This document shows positions 32,551-38,349 of a stretch of DNA of 38,349 bases, piece by piece. Position numbers and translations under genes: made by a program. The stretch is taken from positions 1 through 38,349 of the forward strand of contig JAUYNL010000035.1 in the NCBI GenBank assembly GCA_030696085.1. The letters are read 5' to 3'. The stretch comes from Luteolibacter sp. (lineage in GTDB: Bacteria > Verrucomicrobiota > Verrucomicrobiia > Verrucomicrobiales > Akkermansiaceae). The notes under the pieces are model-generated. The model ran no database searches. It was given only the letters and a program-made list of their open reading frames with translations, and was not told the origin of the DNA. How positions within the stretch are numbered: the first letter of the stretch is position 1; each line of letters starts with the position of its first letter.

Positions 32551-33572
32551 GCGTCCCATTGGAGGCGGTTGATGAGTTCACGGATGCTGCCCGAGTAATC
32601 AATCGCCAGCGGTCCCGCCGGCAGTTCCGGAAGCTCCCCGGCGCGGGCCGGCGCGATTCGTGAGATGAAACCCTGCGTGGCGAGATCCAGCGCGTATTGA
32701 AGGTGCGTGTTGGACCGCTCTTCCGTTAGATCCGCAGGGCAGAGCGCGCAGGTGGGCCGCCCGGAGGCAACCGCCTCGGTCAGCATGGTGAGGCTGTCTA
32801 TCGTCACGAAAACACGGTCCGCCATCCCGAGGAAGGCCTTGGTCACCTTGCGGGGGGCCTGCGAATACCAGACGGCTTCCAGGATGGCGTCCGGCTCGAT
32901 CTGCCGCCTGAGTTGATCTTCGAGTTCGCGGCCCGTGCGGTAGGAGGTGGTGATCAACCATTGGGTCCCCTCTTTTTTCCAAACCTCGTTCACGAACCGG
33001 GCGATTCCGTTCCAGTCTTCGGGTGCGAAGCGGATTTTCGCCGAGGAATTGCCGATGAACAAGGCGTTCACCGGCCCCTCCGCGCGTGCGCGGCCCTCCG
33101 CCAGATATGCCGCTTTCGCCTCGTCCGCCACCTTCGGGGTGATCTCGGTGAAAAGCAGCGGGATGAAGATGTAATCTTCGCGCCGGCTGCCTTCGAACGG
33201 GCGCATGATGACGGTCACCATTCCCTCCGGCACATGCAGGGTGCCTTGCACGAACACGCTCGGGCAGCCGTAATGCCTCGACAGAAATGACAGCGCCGCC
33301 AGCGAATGCGGGCCGCTGGAAACGACCAGGTCTGGTGTCGTTAGCGGTAGCTTCATTGCCGGGTGCAGGCAGCGGAACAGCCACTTTTCCGGAAGCAGGC
33401 GCAGCAATCGTTTCACCGTCGAACGGCCCAGGCGGCCGGGAATCACGCATCGAACCGGGACTTCGGAAACATCAAGTGGCAGCGCCTTGGCCAGCTCGCG
33501 GATCAGCCCGCGCGATTGGACGAGATGCCCTTGGCTACCCTCATCGAGAATCCAGACGTGCTTGGTGTTCAT
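32547..33572 (-). CDS. ELM1/DUF1022-like glycan-cluster protein
   Basis: Product of 341 residues from ATG 33572. It follows the ELM1 (DUF1022) pattern: VWILDEGSQGHLVQSRGLIREL (.W.L.DG..GH..Q..gL) in short steps, TPDLVVSSGPHSLAAL, VFVQGT, FIGNSSAKIRFAPEDW, LITTSYRTGREL, and ADRVFVTIDSLTMLTEAVASGRP. The fold is GT-B-like. Bacterial members occur in polysaccharide and lipid-A-region clusters; the plant protein after which the family is named affects mitochondrial fission. It heads the minus-strand operon and is coupled to the sialyltransferase-like gene. The open frame upstream to 33791 is non-homologous and excluded. Confidence 0.7.
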   Translation of the reverse strand: MNTKHVWILDEGSQGHLVQSRGLIRELAKALPLDVSEVPVRCVIPGRLGRSTVKRLLRLLPEKWLFRCLHPAMKLPLTTPDLVVSSGPHSLAALSFLSRHYGCPSVFVQGTLHVPEGMVTVIMRPFEGSRREDYIFIPLLFTEITPKVADEAKAAYLAEGRARAEGPVNALFIGNSSAKIRFAPEDWNGIARFVNEVWKKEGTQWLITTSYRTGRELEDQLRRQIEPDAILEAVWYSQAPRKVTKAFLGMADRVFVTIDSLTMLTEAVASGRPTCALCPADLTEERSNTHLQYALDLATQGFISRIAPARAGELPELPAGPLAIDYSGSIRELINRLQWDA

Positions 33573-33790
33573 GACGAAGTGCTGGCTGTCCCTGTCAGGC
33601 TCATTCCGGACACGATAATGATTGGGACACGCTTGGCAAGTGGCTGAAAGGCGGCATCCCGGAGTCGCGGATGCCGGAGCTTGTGCTGGACCCGTCCGGG
33701 CACTTGCTTTACCAGCTCTTGGCGGAGCCGGTGGCACGCGAAAGCCTCCACACGCGCCCGACCTTTCGCACGACTCGCAGATCATCAGCA

Positions 33791-34768
33791 ATGAGCACGC
33801 CCGTTAACAGTTTCATTTCGTTGTTGGAGACGATGCCGAGCTCCCTCGTTCCGTATTCCAAATACCCATTCCTTCGGCAGCTTGACCAGCAGGACATTGT
33901 CCGGGAGACCCTCGTCAAGCCCTTGTCTTCCGAAGCGGAATCCGGAGCCGTCGAAATTATCGAGATCCAACGCGAAGGGCAGGTTTGTTATTTCGTCTTG
34001 CGATATCTGGATTGGGATACGAAGTACTTTGGCTCCCCGGTTTTCCGGATAGAAATGGTTTTGTCAGAGAATCCAGGTCCCGAAGGAATCAACGGGGCGC
34101 TGGGATTGTTTGTTGAGACGATGAAAGAGAGGCCGAACGCCTATTTTTTCCTCGATGTGCCCTCGGAAGACATCCGCTTGATCCAAGCCCTGGGGGCCAG
34201 CCGTTTCATGCTGATCGAAACCCGGTTGAACTATTCCCTTTCCAACATCCAGCAGTATGGGAATCCGGCTCGATTCGCGGTTCGCGATGCCACGCCTGAG
34301 GATGCGCGGGCGCTGAGGTCAGTTGCCATGAGGATGAGAAACCAATATGACCGGGTCCACGCTGATCCCGCCTTTTCACCATGCCAGGCCGACGAATATC
34401 TCGGCACTTTCATCGAGGAAGCGATCAAGGGATTCGCGGACCTCGTCCTCTTACCCAATGTGGAGAACCTCCCACCGTTTGGCTTCCTGGCGGGTAACAA
34501 GCCCGTGGATGTTCTCGGGCATCGGGTTTCCAAGCTCGTTCTGGCAGCCATCGACAATTCGATCGAGAAGGGCTGGCTTTATCAACTTCTCTCGGAATTC
34601 ATTTTCCGAATCAAGGATTGCGAAGCCGGGTATTTGACGACCATTACCCAAGCCTCAAATCGTCCTGCCATACGGACTTGGGAGAAAGCCGGTTTCAACC
34701 TTTATTCTGTGACTCATGTCTTTTCGTTCAGTAACCGGGCTTCCGGGCATGAAGCCCATTCTCCGTGA
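33791..34768 (+). CDS. WecD-like GNAT N-acetyltransferase
   Basis: Product of 325 residues from ATG 33791. The hallmark RYLDWDTKYFGSPVFRIEM (about 76-94) is the N-terminal element of WecD-type enzymes that N-acetylate dTDP-4-amino-6-deoxy sugars. The GNAT domain occupies the C-terminal half: VRDATPEDARALRSVA, LAGNKPVDVLGHRVSKLVLAA, TTITQASNRPAIRTWEKAGFNL. It is longer than E. coli WecD (about 224) by an N-terminal extension. The aminotransferase that would make its substrate is the broken DegT gene at 35838. The open frame continues upstream to 33575, with a possible alternative start at 33671. Confidence 0.72.
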   Translation: MSTPVNSFISLLETMPSSLVPYSKYPFLRQLDQQDIVRETLVKPLSSEAESGAVEIIEIQREGQVCYFVLRYLDWDTKYFGSPVFRIEMVLSENPGPEGINGALGLFVETMKERPNAYFFLDVPSEDIRLIQALGASRFMLIETRLNYSLSNIQQYGNPARFAVRDATPEDARALRSVAMRMRNQYDRVHADPAFSPCQADEYLGTFIEEAIKGFADLVLLPNVENLPPFGFLAGNKPVDVLGHRVSKLVLAAIDNSIEKGWLYQLLSEFIFRIKDCEAGYLTTITQASNRPAIRTWEKAGFNLYSVTHVFSFSNRASGHEAHSP

Positions 34769-34773
34769 CGGAG
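34737..34773 (+). terminator. Two hairpins at the 3' end of the GNAT gene
   Basis: GGGCTTC (34737-34743) pairs with GAAGCCC (34751-34757) inside the last codons. CTCCG (34761-34765) and CGGAG (34769-34773) enclose the TGA stop. A further longer-range pair, GGCTTGAC (34788-34795) with GTCAAGCC (34821-34828), reaches the convergent gene's stop. There is no strong T tail; possible bidirectional termination zone. Confidence 0.3.
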
Positions 34774-34821
34774 ACCGTTGAATCAAGGGCTTGACTTGCT
34801 CGAATAGGCCGGCATGTCCCG

Positions 34822-35841
34822 TCAAGCCTTGCCCTTGCGGGTTTTTCGCGACCAATGGCGTTCCCGCTTTCCGGAGGAAAGACGAATTGGAAGATCCCCG
34901 AAGGCGATCCTCCAGAGATTCCCAGCGGACGGCGAGACCTTCATGAGGCGGGTCGCCGAGCCAAGCCAGAGACGCCATGGAGCTTCCGCCAGTGAGTAAC
35001 GTCGCAAGCGTTCGCGCTCCCTGTCCATGCGGATCATGTGACGCAGCCGATTCGCCAGCTTTGACGGAAACGAGGAATGCCGAACGGCATGATCGATGTC
35101 CCTCGTGAACTGTCGGCCATAACTTTGCCGCATCCGCAGATCCTTCATGATCCTGAGCCGCGCGGCCTTGGTGGACGATCCCCCAAGGTAGTTCGTCATG
35201 TTTCCGGAGTGGGTGCGCCACTTCAGCAGTGGTTCCGCGAGATATTGGATTTCCCCAAGCAGGAGCGCACGGACCCAGTAGGACCGGTCTTCGGGCCGAT
35301 TGCACACGTCCAAGGGTCCGAATGTCCTGAAAATGTCCGCCCGATACCCGGCGGCCGCACCGGGCCCCTTGCCACCCGCATACACGCAGGTCGGTTGGAG
35401 GTCGTATGAAAACGTCTTGTCCTCTCGGTGCTTGCATGAACCAGGAAGAACATCACCCGCATCGTCGATCAGAACGTAGTTTGAATAAACCAACATGCAG
35501 CGCGGGTTGCCGGCGAAAATCCCTGCGATTCGTGAGACGCGGCTAGGCAGGGAAATATCATCTCCAGCCATGGGAATGATGATGTCTCCGGAACACATCG
35601 CCATGCACCGGTTGAAATTGGAGAGAAGGCCGGCATTGGTTTCGGAGTGCGCCCGCACCAGTGTGATGTGCGGCGGGCAATGCCTGAGTTCCTCCTCCAG
35701 GATCGCGCGGGTGTCATCCGGGGACGCGTCATCACACACCACCAGTTCAAGGTGGGGGTAATCCTGCGCCATCGCCGAACGGATGGCGCTGGCGACAAAT
35801 CGCGATTGATTGTATGCAAGGAACAGGATGCTTGCTTTCAT
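34822..35841 (-). CDS. Family 2 (GT-A) glycosyltransferase
   Basis: Product of 339 residues from ATG 35841. It opens with [43 protein letters not shown] in the standard GT2 order (strand, AYN, helix, nucleotide-binding [11 protein letters not shown]). Then [23 protein letters not shown] supplies the DXD-like GDD. An acceptor-side stretch with [15 protein letters not shown] follows, and the C-terminus is basic ([15 protein letters not shown]) and could bind the membrane surface. It transfers a sugar from a nucleotide donor to a surface glycan. Its ATG overlaps the stop of the aminotransferase fragment (ATGA), so it may lose translational coupling or promoter access because the IS interrupts the upstream gene. 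Confidence 0.9.
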   Translation of the reverse strand: MKASILFLAYNQSRFVASAIRSAMAQDYPHLELVVCDDASPDDTRAILEEELRHCPPHITLVRAHSETNAGLLSNFNRCMAMCSGDIIIPMAGDDISLPSRVSRIAGIFAGNPRCMLVYSNYVLIDDAGDVLPGSCKHREDKTFSYDLQPTCVYAGGKGPGAAAGYRADIFRTFGPLDVCNRPEDRSYWVRALLLGEIQYLAEPLLKWRTHSGNMTNYLGGSSTKAARLRIMKDLRMRQSYGRQFTRDIDHAVRHSSFPSKLANRLRHMIRMDRERERLRRYSLAEAPWRLWLGSATRLMKVSPSAGNLWRIAFGDLPIRLSSGKRERHWSRKTRKGKA

Positions 35842-36512
35842 GAGTTTCCTATGGAACGGGCTTGGCAATCCCACGCCTTCAGGGCCTGGCATACGTGATC
35901 GACGTTTGAGCCCGGAGTGTGGGGGCCGATGGGAAGGCTCAGAATCTGATTGGCGAGCTGTTCGGCGATGGGTAGCGCGCCCCGGCTCAGACCGAGGTGT
36001 TGATACGCGCCGGATAGATGGGGTGGAATCGGATAGTGGATGATCGTCTGGATGCCCAGCCCGGTGAGGTGCTCCTGCAAGGCGTCCCGCTCCGGATGGC
36101 GGATGACGAACAGATGCCAGACGGGAGCCGCCCAATCGGGCGCGGCAGGCGGGACAAGGCGGTAATCGCAGCCGGACAGCCCTGATTGATATTGAGCGGC
36201 GAGCACGCCCCGGCGTGCGTTCCAATCATCGAGGCGGCGGAGTTTGACGCGGAGAAAGGCGGCTTGGAGTTCATCGAGCCGCGAGTTGTATCCCGGCACT
36301 TCGTTGTGATAGCGCACACGGGATCCGTAGTTGTGGAGAACCCGGATTTTATCCGCCAGGCCGGCGTCGTGGGTCGTCACTGCGCCTGCCTCGCCATAGG
36401 CCCCGAGGTTCTTGCTCGGATAGAAACTATGGCATTCGATGTCCGCGATGCCGCCGACGCGCCGGTTCCTGTAGCGGGCACCATGGGCCTGGGCGTTGTC
36501 GATGGCCAGCTT
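35838..36512 (-). pseudogene. DegT/DnrJ/EryC1 sugar aminotransferase, 5' half lost at IS630
   Basis: The frame is open from the IS edge (36512) to TGA 35838, about 224 codons. It begins mid-domain at [14 protein letters not shown], continues with [25 protein letters not shown] (the PLP lysine lies in PSKN) and GAVTTHD, and ends with [17 protein letters not shown] and [11 protein letters not shown], all typical of DegT-family aminotransferases. The first 150-165 residues, with the PLP-phosphate loop and substrate-binding part, are missing and are not found on the far side of the IS. A GTG at 36380 could start a 180-residue remnant without the lysine. The intact enzyme would make a 4-amino-sugar nucleotide, the kind of substrate a WecD-like enzyme acetylates. 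Confidence 0.88.
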
Positions 36513-36513
36513 A

Positions 36514-37602
36514 CTGATTAGTCCTTGGCATAGGCTACACTTGGCGCGTGAAAACAGGATTTGACGAGCTTTGGGTTTGATTTGATTGCCGCCAAGTCAG
36601 CTATAACTCGTTCCTTTAAAGACACATTTTGCTTCAAAGGCTTTTTGGATACACCATTTGTCTTCGCATGCTGCCAGACAAACTCATCTGGATTGAGATC
36701 CGGTGCGTATGGCGGAATGAAGTGAAGCTCTAACATTCCGCGTGTCCCCTGCACATATGATTTTACGAGTTTTGCATGGTGGCTGGGATGACCATCAACC
36801 ACGAGGAACACGCGCCCCCGACCTCCTTTACGGAAATCCTTCAAGAATTCCACGAATCGTCCGGCATTGAACATTCCCGTATAGACCTTGCTCCAGAATC
36901 CTCCTTTGGCGCTCACGGCACTGATGGCGTTGACTTTCTGTCTCTGGCCCGTGGTGGTGACAGTTGGTGTTTCACCCTTCAACCCATAGGTCCTACCCAG
37001 GTTCGGTTCGGATGTGAAGCCCGCTTCATCCAGGAAGAAAATTGTAGCGCCAAGGAGTTTGGCGCGGCGGCGTAGCTTTGGATAGGTCTTCTTGGTCCAC
37101 TCTTCGACCGCCTCAGGATTTCTCTCGTATGCTCTACGCAACGGCTTTTGTGGAGTGATGTTCAGACTGGCCAAAAGACGTCCCACGGCTGTCAGCTGCA
37201 TCGCAATACCGAATTTTTCCAAAATCATCTCTGCCACGATCTTCCGTGTCCATAGTCCGAAGTCGAAACCATACTGCCGGGGATCTTTTCCAATAATCCA
37301 ACCGCGCACTTTCTGTTTCTGCTTGTCATTGAGCTTTGAAGTCGGTCCCTTGGCCTTGCTTGCCTTCAAGGCATCAAGCCCTCCCTTGTCATACTTTCTC
37401 AACCACGGATAGATGGTGGTCCGGCATAACCCCAGAGAATCCATGACCTCAGACGGACTTTCTCCATCCTCTCTCACACGACGAACAGCCAAAATCCTAA
37501 TGTGTTCGCTTGTCCCATGATCCAGTTTTCTCCCATCAATCTTCGGCATGCGGAAGACAATGACAGAGTATTGACTTGTAGTCTATCCTAAAGACTTGTC
37601 AG
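36514..37602 (-). mobile_element. IS630-family insertion sequence, complete
   Basis: An element of 1089 bp flanked by TA on both sides (36512-36513 and 37603-37604), the target duplication expected for IS630/Tc1-mariner transposons. The 25-base terminal inverted repeats at 36514-36538 and 37578-37602 (both starting CTGA..AGTC.TT.G.ATAG) agree at 19 of 25 positions by eye. The transposase stop codon lies inside the left terminal repeat. The genes on the two flanks are unrelated (aminotransferase and DNA methyltransferase), so this is not a simple single insertion into one gene. Confidence 0.92.
36518..37549 (-). CDS. IS630-family DDE transposase, intact
   Basis: Product of 343 residues. The N-terminal HTH region ([31 protein letters not shown]) is followed by a second winged-helix part ([15 protein letters not shown]). 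The DDE catalytic set is visible: FFLDEAGF (first Asp), [14 protein letters not shown] (second Asp) and [12 protein letters not shown] (Glu). The frame is uninterrupted, so the element may still be mobile. It cuts and pastes the IS into TA sites. ATG 37549 is the first start that includes the HTH. Codon usage looks less GC-biased than the flanking glycan genes. Confidence 0.95.
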   Translation of the reverse strand: MPKIDGRKLDHGTSEHIRILAVRRVREDGESPSEVMDSLGLCRTTIYPWLRKYDKGGLDALKASKAKGPTSKLNDKQKQKVRGWIIGKDPRQYGFDFGLWTRKIVAEMILEKFGIAMQLTAVGRLLASLNITPQKPLRRAYERNPEAVEEWTKKTYPKLRRRAKLLGATIFFLDEAGFTSEPNLGRTYGLKGETPTVTTTGQRQKVNAISAVSAKGGFWSKVYTGMFNAGRFVEFLKDFRKGGRGRVFLVVDGHPSHHAKLVKSYVQGTRGMLELHFIPPYAPDLNPDEFVWQHAKTNGVSKKPLKQNVSLKERVIADLAAIKSNPKLVKSCFHAPSVAYAKD

Positions 37603-38244
37603 TACTGTAGCATTTACGTAGTTTCGAAACAGTGAAATCCACAGCTTTGAATTCAGCAGACCGATGACATCATCTGGCGATTTAACCTCCAAGAAAAGTG
37701 TAGATCCCGCCATATCAAATAGCGCGCTTCCACTCTCGCGAAATGTCGGCGAATACATGCCGGTGTGCGAGAACGTGATGCCTCGTCTGAAGTAGAAGTC
37801 TTGATTCCTTAAAGCAGACGCCAAGGTTCTATTGTAGTTTGATTTCCCTTGTGGAACCGCTTTTTTTTGACGTCGGTAGACATCGGCAATCGTGTCGGAG
37901 CGCAATGACCTTACGGCAGAATCACTCCAGTCAATAAAGTATTCAGTCGGCAATAGATATTTAGGCAACCAACCCCCTTGGGCGTCACCCTCGCCACCCT
38001 TATCATATGGAACAATGTATTTCCCCCCGAAGTAGCGTAGCGACTTCTTATCGCTTGTTGAAATCCCTCGCTCAATAATCTCATTGCGGAGTTCATCGTT
38101 AGACCTAATTAGTTCAAGATCTTGGTGAGAGAGCAAGAAGGAACTATATTCCTCAATTGAACGATAGGAGCCACGGGCATCTGGATTTTGAAAAAGATAG
38201 CTGTCGTTAGGGGAAATTTTTCTTTCCGTTAAATCGTTAGAATT
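37603..38244 (-). pseudogene. Fragment of Eco57I/PglX-like adenine-specific DNA methyltransferase
   Basis: About 214 codons are open from a TGA at 38245-38247 to the IS edge; the frame then enters the IS and stops at 37588 (VLTSL). The stretch KYIVPYDKGGEGDAQGGW (as in the .W.PY.KGGE.. block), EYFIDWSDSAVRSL, then FRRGITFSHTGMYSPTFRES, GSALFDMAGSTLFLE, and DVIGLLNSKLW match the region after the catalytic core of large class I N6-adenine methyltransferases, around the target-recognition part (Eco57I type, BREX PglX). The SAM-binding core (NPPY) is absent from the window. The DNA is visibly more AT-rich than the rest. It is broken at the IS. Confidence 0.7.
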
Positions 38245-38349
38245 TCAGCGGTCTGGCTGATGGACATTCGATAGGAGAATCCGATCTCACTTGCAAGCTC
38301 CGAAGGTTCTCCCGTGCTGGGACGGGACGGTGGAGCCGACGAGGAGCGG
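38229..38349 (-). other. Unidentified partial open frame at right edge
   Basis: On the minus strand a frame enters from the right and is open for about 40 codons (including PSELASEIGFSYRMSISQTAE), ending at TAA 38229-38231. I do not recognise it and the stretch is too short to prove coding. It would overlap the beginning of the methyltransferase fragment by a few bases. It could be the end of an upstream defence or mobile gene, or non-coding. Confidence 0.2.

Overview
The window looks like a chromosomal segment of a GC-rich member of the Verrucomicrobiota, probably Verrucomicrobiales. This is inferred from protein style: secreted proteins with a calcium-loop motif (DADHDGRSNFLEYATGG) and an SRFFRLNV-type C-terminus, helical proteins built on A..DP..A..W units, very short SCC/SCCC lipoprotein-like peptides, and few clear Shine-Dalgarno sites. 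No rRNA, tRNA or CRISPR array was found. The core is tightly packed chromosome, while both edges carry mobile or defence-type DNA.

Layout. (1) 1-4500 is an accessory edge. It holds an IS21-type transposase remnant running off the left end, an intact Y1/REP-type transposase, and a large minus-strand protein joining an archaeo-eukaryotic primase domain, an SF2 helicase and a Vsr/DUF559-like nuclease. (2) 4523-10899 holds pyruvate dehydrogenase E1 alpha, E1 beta and E2. A 3-kb block of envelope genes separates E1 from E2: a secreted protein, a putative beta-barrel with a 39-bp in-frame tandem repeat, a 25-residue lipoprotein-like peptide and a lipoprotein. No E3 gene is present. (3) 11256-25087 is mostly housekeeping and envelope: an SDR oxidoreductase, endonuclease III, an NlpC-like protein, a coupled four-gene minus-strand operon (helical-repeat protein, zinc-ribbon/LysM protein, RsgA, MscS-type channel), a bifunctional-nuclease-domain protein, an M29-like peptidase, a PfkB kinase, a membrane-anchored pseudokinase, a CBM9-like protein and a DUF1287 protein. 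(4) 25162-28154 is a translationally coupled zinc/manganese ABC importer with an extra small membrane protein.

(5) 28195-36512 is a surface-glycan cluster. A HAD phosphatase and KdsB (CMP-Kdo synthetase) are coupled, followed by a DUF115/MptE-like protein. Converging on it is a minus-strand operon of an ELM1-like protein, a sialyltransferase-like protein and a second DUF115-like paralogue. Further right are a WecD-like N-acetyltransferase, a family 2 glycosyltransferase and the C-terminal half of a DegT/WecE-type sugar aminotransferase.

(6) The aminotransferase is cut by an intact IS630-family element (36514-37602, flanked by TA). The other side of the IS holds a different broken gene, the C-terminal part of an Eco57I/PglX-like adenine DNA methyltransferase, in visibly AT-richer DNA. 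The IS is therefore at a deletion or recombination junction, or at a chimeric assembly join.

The most interesting items are the primase-helicase-nuclease fusion, the Kdo/nonulosonate-type glycan cluster with two convergent DUF115 paralogues, and the IS630 junction.
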